Of a stretch of 64,000 bases of DNA, positions 17,720 through 27,291 are shown piece after piece (positions within the stretch are counted from its first letter, which is position 1; each line of letters opens with the position of its first letter). Under the pieces are notes generated by a model. It saw only the letters and a list, made by a program, of their open reading frames with translations, was not told the DNA's origin and ran no database searches. A program made the position numbers and the translations under genes. The stretch comes from Arthrobacter alpinus (GTDB lineage: Bacteria > Actinomycetota > Actinomycetes > Actinomycetales > Micrococcaceae). The DNA lies in NCBI RefSeq assembly GCF_900105965.1, contig NZ_FNTV01000001.1, forward strand, positions 3,286,001 to 3,350,000, in the 5' to 3' direction.

Positions 17720-20700
17720 ATGCATGACAAACACGGCCTGATACAAAACCGGCTCAAACGAGTCCTGACGGAACGGATCATCCCGGCCATCCACACCCCC
17801 GTGGCTCCCTTGGAACTTTCGGCGTGGCACGTAGATGGAGGACAGGGCGAACCGGTCTCCCCTGCCGTGGCCCTGCCCACCTCCAACCCTTCCGACGATG
17901 CACGCTATGCGCCCTTTTCCGTGGGCGAAAAGTGGGGCCCGGCATGGGGCACCAGCTGGATTCATGTAACGGGCACTGTTCCGCCGGAGTCCCGCGGTGC
18001 CAAGGTGGAGCTGGTCGTGGATCTGGGGTTTAGCCAGTCCTGGCCGGGCTTCCAGGCAGAGGGCCTCGTCTACCGCCCCGACGGCACCACCATCAAGGCG
18101 CTGAACCCGCTCAACACCTGGGTCCCCGTAGCCGAAACCGCTCAGGGCGGGGAAACCATCGACCTCTACGTTGAGGCCGCAGCAAACCCCTTCGTCTTCA
18201 CCGACAACCCCTTCATTCCCACGCAGTTGGGTGAAAAATTCACCGCCGGCGACGCCCCGCGCTACACCATGGCCCGCGCCGACATCAACATTTTCAACAC
18301 CGAGGTGTGGGAACTGGTCCAGGATCTTGAGGTGCTGGACCAGCTGGCGGCCGAGCTGGATTTGGGCAGCCCCCGCCGCTGGGACATTCTCTATGCGCTG
18401 GAACGCGCGCTCGACGCCGTATCCCTCACCGACATACCCGGCACTGCCACCGCGGCCCGCGCCCTGCTTGTGGGTGTTTTGGCACAGCCGGCCAACGCCA
18501 GCGCCCACCAGATCACGGCCATTGGGCACGCCCACATCGACTCGGCATGGTTGTGGCCCGTGCGCGAAACGGTGCGCAAGGTGGCCCGTACGGCCTCCAA
18601 TATGGTGAATTTGCTGGACGAAAATCCCGAGTTTCAGTTCGCCATGTCCTCCGCCCAACAATACGAGTGGCTCAAGGAGCACCGGCCTGAGGTGTTCGCC
18701 AGGGTAAAAGACGCCGTGGCGCAGGGCCGTTTCGTCCCGGTGGGCGGCATGTGGGTGGAGTCCGACACCAACATGGTGGGCTCCGAGGCCATGGCCCGCC
18801 AATTCGCCTACGGCCAGCGTTTCTTCAGGGAGAACTTCGGCATGGAGTGCCAGGAGGTGTGGCTGCCGGACTCCTTCGGCTACTCCGCCGCGCTGCCGCA
18901 AATTGTGAAGCAGGCCGGCGCCAAGTGGTTCCTGACGCAGAAAATCTCCTGGAACACCGTCAACAAGTTCCCGCACCACACCTTTAATTGGGAGGGCATT
19001 GACGGCACTCGCGTGTTCACGCACTTCCCGCCGGTGGACACATACAACTCCCAGCTGTCCGGCGCCGAACTGTCCCATGCCGTGAGCAACTTCCGGGACA
19101 AGGGGGCGGCGAAGAATTCGCTGGTTCCCTTTGGCTGGGGCGACGGCGGCGGCGGGCCCACGCGTGAAATGCTGGCCCGCGCCAAGCGCACCAAGAACCT
19201 TGAAGGCTCCGCGCAGGTCACCATCCAAACCCCCGCAGAGTTCTTCACGGCCGCCCAAGCCGAGTACCCCAACGCCCCGGTATGGAAGGGCGAGCTGTAC
19301 CTTGAACTGCACCGCGGCACCTACACCTCGCAGGCGCTGACCAAGCAGGGCAACCGAAGCAGCGAACACCTGCTGCGCCAGGCGGAACTGTGGAGCGCCA
19401 CCGCCGCCACGCGCGGGCTGATCGACTACCCCTACGAGGAACTGGACCGTCTCTGGAAACTGGTGCTGCTGAACCAATTCCACGACATCCTGCCCGGCTC
19501 CTCCATCGCCTGGGTGCACCGCGAAGCCGCCGAAAGCTACGCCCGGATCGCCAGCGATCTCGAAGCCATCATCAGCCCGGCACTGCTCGCCCTGGCACCG
19601 TTTGCCGAACCGCTCGACCCCGGGTCGGAGCAGGATTTCGCGAACACCACGCTCTTCAACGCCTCTCCCTACCCGCGCCGCGGCATCGCCCCGCTCAGCG
19701 CGGGCGTCGCGGCGCCACACACCACCAAGGTGACGGCAGAGCGCAACGGCGCTGACGTCGTCGTGCGCAACGGCCTCATCACAGTGCGTTTCGGCGCGGA
19801 CGGCGTCATCAGTTCCATCGTTGATGTGGCGGCTGACCGTGAGCTGGTGCCGGCCGGGCAGGGCGCCAACCTGCTGCAGCTGCACGCCGATTTCCCCAAC
19901 ATGTGGGACGCCTGGGACATTGACGAGTTTTACAAGAACACGGTGACTGACCTTCGCGAGCTGGATTCGATGGAGGTGACCATGCTGGGCGAGCAGCCCG
20001 AGATCACCATCAAGCGCAGTTTCCGAAGCTCGCACATCACCCAGCGCGTGCGCATTTCCCCCGACTCCAAGATCATCACTGTCTACACCGACGTCGACTG
20101 GCACGAGCAGGAGACACTGCTCAAGGCTGCGTTCCCGCTCGATGTGCACGCCGATCATGCCCGGTTTGAGACGCAGTACGGGCACATCCAGCGCGCCACG
20201 CATGAGAACACGTCCTGGGACAACGCCCGCTTTGAGGTCTGCGCGCACCGCTGGGTGCATGTGGGCGAGCCCGGATTTGGTGCGGCTGTCATCAACGACT
20301 CCACCTACGGCCATGATGTGTCCCGGCACCCCGGCGCCAACGGTTCCAGCTTCACCACCGTGCGCCTGTCGCTGCTGCGCGGGCCGCGCTTCCCCGACCC
20401 GGAGACCGACCAGGGGCAACATTCCTTCAGCTATGGGCTCGTGGTGGGCGCAGAGGTGGCGGACGCCGTGGCCGCCGGCTATGCCATGAACCTGCCGTGG
20501 CGTGGCACGCACAGCTCGGGCGACGCCGTCGAACCCCTTGTCGGCACCGATTCTCAGGCAGCCCTCATTGAGGCCGTCAAGCTAGCGGACGACCGAAGTG
20601 GCGACGTCATTGTGCGCCTGTACGAGCCCCTGGGCGCCCGTGCACAGCTCACGCTGAACGCCTCCTTCCCCATTGCTTCCGTGGTGGAGAACAACCTGCT

Positions 20701-20827
20701 TGAACAGCCCTACGACGCCGGATCCCTCACCGTTCGTGCCGCCAACAGCGAGAACACCAGCCAGGTCCGTCTTCTGTTGCGTCCATTCCAGATTTTGACT
20801 CTCCGCCTGCGCCGGGAAGCCAGCTAG
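17720..20827 (+). CDS. Alpha-mannosidase, glycoside hydrolase family 38
   Basis: A 1035-aa cytoplasmic GH38 enzyme that removes alpha-linked mannose. The metal-binding motif HAHIDSAWLWP is around residues 270-280 (D274). The nucleophile aspartate is D384 in WLPDSFGYS. The middle domain and the C-terminal beta-sandwich domains are complete (for example HVGEPGFGAAVINDSTYG near residue 850). The length fits bacterial GH38 proteins. I chose ATG 17720, preceded by GGAAGG; an in-frame upstream start at 17684 adds only 12 residues. It stands alone, divergent from the serine hydrolase. A large open frame on the opposite strand is a codon-bias shadow. Confidence 0.93.
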   Translation: MHDKHGLIQNRLKRVLTERIIPAIHTPVAPLELSAWHVDGGQGEPVSPAVALPTSNPSDDARYAPFSVGEKWGPAWGTSWIHVTGTVPPESRGAKVELVVDLGFSQSWPGFQAEGLVYRPDGTTIKALNPLNTWVPVAETAQGGETIDLYVEAAANPFVFTDNPFIPTQLGEKFTAGDAPRYTMARADINIFNTEVWELVQDLEVLDQLAAELDLGSPRRWDILYALERALDAVSLTDIPGTATAARALLVGVLAQPANASAHQITAIGHAHIDSAWLWPVRETVRKVARTASNMVNLLDENPEFQFAMSSAQQYEWLKEHRPEVFARVKDAVAQGRFVPVGGMWVESDTNMVGSEAMARQFAYGQRFFRENFGMECQEVWLPDSFGYSAALPQIVKQAGAKWFLTQKISWNTVNKFPHHTFNWEGIDGTRVFTHFPPVDTYNSQLSGAELSHAVSNFRDKGAAKNSLVPFGWGDGGGGPTREMLARAKRTKNLEGSAQVTIQTPAEFFTAAQAEYPNAPVWKGELYLELHRGTYTSQALTKQGNRSSEHLLRQAELWSATAATRGLIDYPYEELDRLWKLVLLNQFHDILPGSSIAWVHREAAESYARIASDLEAIISPALLALAPFAEPLDPGSEQDFANTTLFNASPYPRRGIAPLSAGVAAPHTTKVTAERNGADVVVRNGLITVRFGADGVISSIVDVAADRELVPAGQGANLLQLHADFPNMWDAWDIDEFYKNTVTDLRELDSMEVTMLGEQPEITIKRSFRSSHITQRVRISPDSKIITVYTDVDWHEQETLLKAAFPLDVHADHARFETQYGHIQRATHENTSWDNARFEVCAHRWVHVGEPGFGAAVINDSTYGHDVSRHPGANGSSFTTVRLSLLRGPRFPDPETDQGQHSFSYGLVVGAEVADAVAAGYAMNLPWRGTHSSGDAVEPLVGTDSQAALIEAVKLADDRSGDVIVRLYEPLGARAQLTLNASFPIASVVENNLLEQPYDAGSLTVRAANSENTSQVRLLLRPFQILTLRLRREAS

Positions 20828-20955
20828 GAGCCATTTCACCGCAGTAAAACTCGCGTCTGCTACTACCCAGATAAACCGCTTATCACATATGGCACTTTCC
20901 TGCTTCCCTTACGGAACTATCCAAGAAGACAGCCATAAGGCCGGACCTTATCCAA

Positions 20956-20984
20956 AAGGTAGGGCCTGGCCCATGCACCTTTCC
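20956..20984 (-). terminator. Terminator-like hairpin after the 36-aa frame
   Basis: On the minus strand AAAGGT and ACCTTT (6 bp) enclose GGGCC and GGCCC, followed by a short T run. It begins about 7 nt after the stop of the 36-aa candidate and could also act on the alpha-mannosidase transcript. Confidence 0.5.
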
Positions 20985-20990
20985 AAAGAT

Positions 20991-21101
20991 TCACAGCCCT
21001 GGCCTCAAAACGCCGGCAATAAGTTTGAAAATCGCCTGCGCTGCTCCAATAAACCCATCGTCTGGCTTAAAATTGCCAGGCAATCCCACCTGACGAATCA
21101 T
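20991..21101 (-). CDS. Candidate 36-aa amphipathic peptide
   Basis: An ATG frame of 36 codons whose product starts MIRQVGLPGNFKPDD and ends in a helix-prone GFIGAAQAIFKLIAGVLRPG segment, basic and hydrophobic like membrane-active peptides. A terminator-like hairpin follows within 10 nt. Against it: no clear ribosome site, about 50% G+C at third positions, and no homologue that I recognise. It may be a chance frame. If real, it is oriented away from the 18-aa micro-gene 300 bp to its right. Confidence 0.3.
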   Translation of the reverse strand: MIRQVGLPGNFKPDDGFIGAAQAIFKLIAGVLRPGL

Positions 21102-21308
21102 CCAAATGGATAGGGCGGGCATTCAATAATTTACATGAAATTAATTAATACTTACTTTCGCTTCTCCCCGCGCCCCCGAATACTCGGGGCGTCGGTTACG
21201 CAAGAAATCAAGGAATGAGCAGATCACGGCGGCTTACGTCCCTAGAAAATGGGCGAATTCTTTATGACAGAGATTTGTCATGATCCAAATACTGCACATT
21301 GCAGGGAC

Positions 21309-21336
21309 TTGAAGCAGTCCAAGATTTTAATAAACT
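21309..21336 (+). promoter_or_regulatory. Candidate promoter of the 18-aa micro-gene
   Basis: TTGAAG (21309-21314) and TAAACT (21331-21336) with a 16-bp spacer resemble a housekeeping promoter. Transcription would start near 21343, giving a leader of about 65 nt before the small frame at 21407. Confidence 0.45.
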
Positions 21337-21406
21337 AATGATGCACGCCGATCTATTACTAATTGGTAAGGATCTGATTTCAACGACTACACGAAAGGGC
21401 CGAAAA

Positions 21407-21463
21407 ATGTTGACTAACCTTCTTGACATCATCATTGCACTCCTCCGCTCACTGGGCCTGTAA
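21407..21463 (+). CDS. 18-aa hydrophobic micropeptide
   Basis: The frame encodes MLTNLLDIIIALLRSLGL: ten of eighteen residues are Leu or Ile, with one acidic (D7) and one basic (R14) residue placed as in an amphipathic membrane helix. A ribosome site AAAGGG lies 7 nt before the ATG, a promoter-like sequence about 70 bp upstream, and a perfect 16-bp terminator begins 25 nt after the stop. This is a complete miniature transcription unit. It could be a type I toxin-like or phenol-soluble-modulin-like peptide; a Leu/Ile-rich leader peptide for attenuation is the alternative, but the next gene is an acyl-CoA dehydrogenase. No named family is recognised. Confidence 0.5.
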   Translation: MLTNLLDIIIALLRSLGL

Positions 21464-21487
21464 GTCTAAAGGCGCCTTGCAACGTGA

Positions 21488-21536
21488 CTGGCGGGAATCA
21501 AAGAATCAGCCTTTGATTCCCGCCAGCAGTTTCTTA
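21488..21536 (+). terminator. Strong intrinsic terminator
   Basis: Perfect 16-bp arms CTGGCGGGAATCAAAG (21488-21503) and CTTTGATTCCCGCCAG (21511-21526) with a 7-nt loop, then CAGTTTCTTA. It closes the unit of the 18-aa micropeptide. A weaker ATTATTCC/GGAATAAT hairpin follows at 21544-21566. Confidence 0.8.
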
Positions 21537-21717
21537 GTCAATTATTATTCCCTTTATTGGAATAATTCGACAAGCCCCTTCTCCTTTAGTCTCACTTGCG
21601 CCCGGCACGCGCACCCCTAGCCGCCACTCCTACCGAGTAGTAGGCTCGCAGCTATCGAGCTAATCACCGGAGCTGCAAGCCGGCAGTGTCTACGCCGCCG
21701 GCGGAGATGAGGACGGC

Positions 21718-23655
21718 ATGCCAGAGGGCAATCAAGTCACCGCCGAAGACGCCAGAAATGCTGCCGAGGCGGCCCGTGAAACGTCATGGGAACGCCCCAG
21801 CTTCGCCAAGGGCCTGTACCTGGGCGACTTTGACCTGAGCCTCATTCACCCCCACCCGCAATCCTCGTCCGAGGACACTGAGCGGGGCGAGGCGTTCCTG
21901 GAAAAAGTTGAAGCCTACGCCAAGGCCATGGACGGCGCACGCGTTGAGCGGGACGCAAAAATTCCCGATGAATACTTGCTCGGACTAGCGCAGCTTGGGG
22001 TCTTTGGCATGAAGATTCCCCGTGACTACGGCGGTCTTGGCCTGAATTTGACCTACTATGGCCGTGCACTGGCCATTCTTGGCAGCGTCCACCCAGCCTT
22101 TGGCGCTTTAGTTTCTGCCCATCAGTCCATTGGCGTGCCGGAGCCCGTGAAAGTATTTGGCACAGACGAACAAAAACAAAAATACCTCCCCCGCTGCGCG
22201 GCCGGTGCTGTGACCGCGTTCCTCTTAACGGAACCGGACGTGGGTTCCGATCCCGCCCGGATGGGCTGCCAGGCCGTCCCCTCCGAGGACGGCACGGAGT
22301 ACATCCTGGATGGCGTCAAGCTGTGGACCACCAACGGTGTCATCGCAGAACTCGTGGTTGTTATGGCAATGGTTCCCTCCCGCGGACTTGACGAGTCAGG
22401 GCACAAAACCGGCGGGATCACGGCCTTTGTAGTTGAGGCGGATTCCCCCGGCATCACAGTTGAAAACCGCAACGCGTTCATGGGTTTGCGCGGCATTGAA
22501 AATGGCGTGACACGCTTTCACCAGGTGCACGTTCCGGCGGCGAACCGTTTAGGCCTCGAGGGCCAGGGCCTGAAGATCGCGCTGACCACCTTGAACACGG
22601 GGCGCCTGTCCATCCCGGCAATGGCTGCCGGCGCTGCCAAATGGTCTCTCAAGATCGCGCGTGAGTGGTCCGGTGCCCGCACACAGTGGGGTCAAGCGGT
22701 GGGGCGCCATGAGGCTGTTGGCAAGAAGTTGGCATTTATGGCCGCAACCACCTTCGCCCTGGAATCTGTCTTTGAACTTTCGGCTGCATTGGCCGACGCC
22801 GGCATGAAGGACGTGCGCATTGAGGCCGCGCTGGCCAAATTGTGGTCCTCCGAGTTCTCTTACAAGTGTGCCGATGAATTGGTCCAGATTCGTGGTGGCC
22901 GCGGGTACGAGACGGCTGCATCGCTGGCCGCCCGCGGTGAACGGGCAGTTCCGGCTGAACAACTTTTGCGGGACATGCGCATCAACCGGATTTTTGAGGG
23001 ATCCACCGAGATCATGCATCTGCTCATTGCCCGCGAAGCCGTCGATGCGCACCTCGCTGCGGCAGGCGATCTGGCCTCCACCACAGCCACGCTGGCGGAA
23101 AAAGGCAAGGCCGCAATGGAGGCAAGCGGTTTTTATGCCAAATGGTTGCCCCAACTGGTGGTTGGCAAGGGCATGGATCCCCGCTCCTATAGCGAATTCG
23201 GCCCGTTGGCCAAGCATCTGCGCTATGTGGAACGTGAATCCAGAAAGCTGGCACGTCAGACGTTTTATGCCATGGGCAGGTGGCAGGGAAACCTTGAATA
23301 CAAGCAAGCGTTCCTGGGCCGAATCGTTGATATTGGCGCCGAGCTTTTCGCCATTTCCGCCTGCTGTTCCAGAGCTGAAATGCTTAGGCTCAAGGATCCC
23401 AACCAGGGGCGCTCGGCCCTGACATTGGCTGATGCTTTCGCCGCGCAGTCGCGGCTTCGCGTGGAGGCCTTGTTTGACGATCTCTGGCACAACACCGACG
23501 ATTCGGATAAATCCCTAACGGAAGAATTGCTGGCCGGTAACTTCATGTGGCTGGAGGAGGGGGTTCTTGACCCCTCCGAGGGGACCGGCCCGTGGATTGC
23601 CGACGCCTCCCCCGGCGCCTCAAAACACGAGAATCAACACCGCACGTACCGCTGA
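21718..23655 (+). CDS. Acyl-CoA dehydrogenase (VLCAD-like)
   Basis: A 645-aa flavoenzyme catalysing the alpha,beta-dehydrogenation of an acyl-CoA, the first step of beta-oxidation. The FAD/substrate region includes LTEPDVGSDPARM and KLWTTNG. The catalytic glutamate is probably E427 in NRIFEGSTEI, as in very-long-chain enzymes. An extra C-terminal helical domain of about 170 residues, absent from short- and medium-chain enzymes, also points to long-chain substrates. The ATG has GAGG 5 nt upstream. It is a single-gene unit, ended by a hairpin at 23690. No ETF genes are nearby. Confidence 0.92.
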   Translation: MPEGNQVTAEDARNAAEAARETSWERPSFAKGLYLGDFDLSLIHPHPQSSSEDTERGEAFLEKVEAYAKAMDGARVERDAKIPDEYLLGLAQLGVFGMKIPRDYGGLGLNLTYYGRALAILGSVHPAFGALVSAHQSIGVPEPVKVFGTDEQKQKYLPRCAAGAVTAFLLTEPDVGSDPARMGCQAVPSEDGTEYILDGVKLWTTNGVIAELVVVMAMVPSRGLDESGHKTGGITAFVVEADSPGITVENRNAFMGLRGIENGVTRFHQVHVPAANRLGLEGQGLKIALTTLNTGRLSIPAMAAGAAKWSLKIAREWSGARTQWGQAVGRHEAVGKKLAFMAATTFALESVFELSAALADAGMKDVRIEAALAKLWSSEFSYKCADELVQIRGGRGYETAASLAARGERAVPAEQLLRDMRINRIFEGSTEIMHLLIAREAVDAHLAAAGDLASTTATLAEKGKAAMEASGFYAKWLPQLVVGKGMDPRSYSEFGPLAKHLRYVERESRKLARQTFYAMGRWQGNLEYKQAFLGRIVDIGAELFAISACCSRAEMLRLKDPNQGRSALTLADAFAAQSRLRVEALFDDLWHNTDDSDKSLTEELLAGNFMWLEEGVLDPSEGTGPWIADASPGASKHENQHRTYR

Positions 23656-23689
23656 GCTGGCAGCGCCAGGAGACTCAGAAGACACAAAA

Positions 23690-23720
23690 CCCCCGCAGCA
23701 TCAAGCACTGCGGGGGTGTT
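23690..23720. terminator. Bidirectional terminator
   Basis: Nine-bp arms CCCCCGCAG (23690-23698) and CTGCGGGGG (23708-23716), with A-rich sequence before and TGTT after, lie between the convergent acyl-CoA dehydrogenase and universal stress genes. Confidence 0.8.
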
Positions 23721-23735
23721 GGGAACCGGAAGGAT

Positions 23736-24161
23736 TTAGCCGTCGGTCTTTACGATGTAGACATCGCACGGAGCGTTGTGTGAAACAGCGTTGGCAACCG
23801 AACCCAGGACGCGGGCCAGGCCCTGCATGCGAACGTTTCCAACAACGATCAGCTTGGCGTTGAGCTTGGTGGCCTCTTCGAGCAGGACGTCGGCAGGCTT
23901 GCCCAGTGCCGAGGAGTATTCGGTCTTGACGCCGCTGATCTTCAACTCTTCAGCTACGCGCTGAGCGACGCGCTCAGCCTCGTCGGCGGTGGACAGGAAC
24001 CACTCGTCATTGCCAATGGCAACCTTTTCGGTCTTGTCCTCGCCAAAAGCGGTGACAACGCGCAGCGTGCTGCCCGTGGCCTTCGCCAGCTCCGCAGCAA
24101 CGCGGGCAGCCTTCATGGACGTTGAGTTGCCGTCGACGCCGACAATGATGATTTCAGCCAT
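23736..24161 (-). CDS. Universal stress protein
   Basis: A 141-aa UspA-fold protein. The opening IIIVGVDGNSTSMKAARVA and the ATP-binding loop near the C-terminus, VGNVRMQGLARVLGSVAN (about residues 107-124), follow the G-2X-G-9X-G(S/T) pattern, so ATP binding is likely. Such proteins are made under starvation, hypoxia or oxidative stress and act in the cytoplasm, usually as dimers. AAAGGAT lies 6 nt before the ATG. It is monocistronic. Confidence 0.92.
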   Translation of the reverse strand: MAEIIIVGVDGNSTSMKAARVAAELAKATGSTLRVVTAFGEDKTEKVAIGNDEWFLSTADEAERVAQRVAEELKISGVKTEYSSALGKPADVLLEEATKLNAKLIVVGNVRMQGLARVLGSVANAVSHNAPCDVYIVKTDG

Positions 24162-24284
24162 TTGTTCATCCTTTATATTCGATCCAAAACATCAATGCCC
24201 TGAGCATCAATGCCACGCTTGTCCCCTACTTTAGCCACAAATGGTCACATTTAGGCCTAAACGTGCGCGAACTTACCTTGGCTA

Positions 24285-27154
24285 TTACGCCGAAGGGGTT
24301 TTCACGGCGTCGGCAAGGATCTCCAGCACATGCCGGTAGTCCTCCCCCGTTGCCCGGCTCATGCCCAGTTCACAGGTCCGGTTACAGGACGCGTGAGCGT
24401 TGGCACCCATCACCGCTACATCGGCCGCTTGCGCTGCCGTGGCCGACTCCGTCAGTTCCGGATGCAACATTCCACGGTCACCGGCAAAGCCGCAACAGCC
24501 CCAGTTCTCTGGGACCTGCACCGATTCCGCCACCGCGGCGGCCACCTTCGTCAACGAAGAATTCAAGCCCATTCGCACGGAGGAACACGTGGGGTGCAGT
24601 GCCAGCGAATCCAGCTTCGCCCATCCCTCCCCCAGCAATGGCAGCAGACGCTCAGCGGTGAACTCCACAACATCCACGACCCGCAAAGGTTTCTGGCCTG
24701 GTACCAGCACCTCGCTTTCAATGGTGTGCAGCAGACCCTCGGTGCAACTGGAAGCGTCGCAAATAATGGCCAACTCGCCATCACGCGTGGCCTGACGTAA
24801 CAGCGAAAGCGTCCGCTGATGCATCTGCGCCAACCCGGCACTCATTCCCTTCGAGGACCACGGCGTCCCGCAACACGCCTCCGAAATGCCCTCCGGGACC
24901 AACAACTCAACGTCGGCAGCCGCGCACAACTGCTCAAAACTCGCCTGCACGCCGGCCGAACCCGCTTCGGCAGGCCCGAACATCACGTTTACACAGGCGG
25001 GGAAATACACGGCCGCCGCTTCTCCCACAGGCGCGGGCCGGCGTCGCGTCGCACCTCCCGCGGGCAATTCCGGCGAATACAGCGGAAGCGTGTCCTCGCC
25101 TAGGAGTTTCCGGCCAAGTCTATTGACGGGAAGTACGACGCCGGCGGGCACCTTCGCAGCCACGCCAAGTGCCAGCCCGGCCCCTGGGTGACGGCACCCC
25201 AGTGCTTGGCGGCCGCTCCCCAGACTCCGTTTTCGATGGGTCCTGCTGCCTCGGCACGCAGGCGCTTAACCATGGTTCCGGTGTTGATATCCACAGGGCA
25301 CGCAGTTTGGCACATGCCGTCGACCGCGCAGGTGTCCACACCCGCATAGTCATAGTCCGCAGCAAGGGCATCGGCCAGTGCCGTGTTCCCGTCGCGGCGG
25401 GCCGACTCCATGTCACGCAGCGTGACAATGCGCTGGCGGGGAGTCAGTGTCAGGTCCTTACTGGGGCACACCGGTTCGCAGTAGCCGCAAGAGACACATC
25501 GGTCCACCTCCGGATCCACGGCCGGTGGCGCTGACTTAATATGGCGCAGGTGTGCCACGGGATCGTCGTCGAGGAGAACCCCGGGGTTCAACATGCCCGC
25601 GGGATCGAACAACGCCTTGATGCTGCGCATGACCTCGTACAGTTCATCGCCATACTGGCGTCGCACAAACGGGGCCATGACACGGCCCGTGCCGTGTTCG
25701 GCCTTGAGGGATCCTCCCTCACCAAGCACCACATCCACCATGTCTTCGGTGAACGCCTCGTAGCGGTCCAGCTCGTTCTTGCTGGCGAATTTATCCGTCA
25801 GCATGAAGTGGATATTGCCGTCCTTGGCGTGCCCAAAAATTACCGAGTTCCGGTAGTTGTACTTCTCGAACAACGTCCCCAGCGCCACGCAGGTCCGACC
25901 CAGAACTGGCACCGGCACCACCACGTCCTCCAGCAGTGCGGTGGTCCCTTGCGGGCGAGCGCCAGCCACCGAGGTATACAGACCCTTGCGCAGATGCCAC
26001 AGCTCGGCCCGGGTGGTGGCGTCCGTGCTGAACTCCGGGCCCTTGTCCAAGCCCAGCGTTCCCGCCAGGGCAACGGCCTTGGCGTTGAGCCCGGCCAATT
26101 CCTCGACAGTGCCGCCTTGATACTCCACCAACAGTGCCGCGTGTGCGTCCACGCGCAAATCCCGGACGACGCCGGGCACCTGGCTCAGCCCTTGCCCCAC
26201 CTTGAGCGAAAGCGCATCCATCAGTTCAACCGTGGCGGCACCACTGTCCACGAGCGCAGGCAACGCTGCGTTCGCGGCTTCCAGATCCCGGAAGATCAGA
26301 AGTCCCGATGTGGCGTGCGCCAACTTCGGCACGGTCCTAAAGACTGCCTCGGCGACAAAGCCGAGGGTGCCTTCACTGCCAACCACCAGGTGCGCCAGAA
26401 TATCTACCGGATCATCAAAATCCAGCAACGAGTTCAGCCCGTATCCCATGGTGTTTTTCATGGCGAATTGATGCTCAACAATGGCGCGGGATTGCGGATT
26501 GCTGCGCACCCTTTGCGCCAATTCGCCGAGGCCCCGGAAAAGTTCGGGTTCCAAGGAACGCAGCCGGGCCGAGGCATCCGCGGCACCCGTGTCGATCACG
26601 GTGCCACTGGGCAAGACAAGAGTGAGTGATTCCAAGGTTCGGTAAGCGTTGTCGGTGATGCCGCAGGCCATGCCCGAGGAGTTGTTCGCCACCACGCCAC
26701 CAATGGTGCAGGCCGCTTCACTGGCCGGGTCGGGGCCGAATTTGCGCCCGTACCGCAACAGCCGGGCGTTCAAATCCCGCACTGTGACACCCGGCTGCAC
26801 GCGGACCCGGGCCCCGCCGTCGAGCACTTCAATGGACCTGAAGTTCTTGCGCACATCAACCAGCAGCCCGCCACTGACCGCCTGCCCGCTGAGGCTGGTG
26901 CCTCCGGAACGCAGGGTCAGCGGAAGGCCGCGTGCGGCACTGACCTGCATCAAATTGGCCACCTCTGCCGCACTGGCGGGGACGGCCACGGCCTGTGGAA
27001 TAAGGAGAAAGTGGGAGGCGTCGTGCGCGTTGGCATGGCGGTCCAGGGCGCCGGTTTTAGTCTGCGCGGGTGCACCCATGGCTTGGGTGACGTCTCGTAG
27101 CAGGGCGCCCGCCAATGCTGAATTGTTGCTACCTTCGCCTGTACGCGCCGACAT
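24285..27154 (-). pseudogene. FAD/Fe-S D-lactate (2-hydroxyacid) dehydrogenase, frameshifted
   Basis: The locus carries all parts of a roughly 956-aa FAD-linked oxidase (Dld/GlcD/YdiJ-like) but in two frames. Frame one (27154-25100) holds the FAD-binding domain (LPLTLRSGGTSLSGQAVSGG), the FAD-oxidase C domain and two 4Fe-4S motifs (CVSCGYCEPVCPS and CAVDGMCQTACPV). Frame two (from about 25180 to 24285) holds the two cysteine-rich CCG domains (EACCGTPWSSKGM, GCCGFAGDRGML). Inserting one G in the minus-strand GGGG run at 25181-25184 rejoins them as GAGLALGVAAKVPAG. It may be a true mutation, a sequencing error, or two pieces that still associate. The enzyme would oxidise D-lactate or a related 2-hydroxyacid at the membrane. 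Confidence 0.85.
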
Positions 27155-27291
27155 TCCTGCCCCTTTATTGATGGTCCAACACCCTACGGAACATCTGGAC
27201 GCGTGGCGGCTGGATGTTCGCCCCTCATGCTATCGCTGAAGCCATACGCCCAGTTATGCTGGCCTCACCATCCACTACCGCTGGGAGCTCC

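Larger units (their letters stand above)
20828..21406. other. AT-richer intergenic region
   Basis: First part of an 890-bp stretch without a conventional gene (it continues to 21717). Base composition is visibly less GC-rich than its surroundings. Besides the two small-peptide candidates and hairpins listed separately, it holds an ATAAGG/CCTTAT hairpin (20936-20952), a CCCCGA/TCGGGG hairpin near 21174-21189 and a 6-bp dyad ATGACA/TGTCAT (21264-21281). I found no recognisable gene remnant, tRNA or insertion sequence end. Confidence 0.5.

Noticed and set aside
17672..20512. Very long open frame (946 codons) antisense to the alpha-mannosidase
   Set aside because: Low-complexity Gly/Val/His-rich product typical of antisense shadows in GC-rich genes; the GH38 frame has all catalytic motifs.
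20889..21113. 74-codon plus-strand frame in the AT-rich gap
   Set aside because: No ribosome site, no domain, irregular composition, and it runs through two hairpins.
21407..21526. Leu/Ile leader peptide controlling downstream branched-chain biosynthesis genes by attenuation
   Set aside because: The next gene is an acyl-CoA dehydrogenase, 255 bp away with its own leader, and no anti-terminator pairing is evident; kept only as an alternative.
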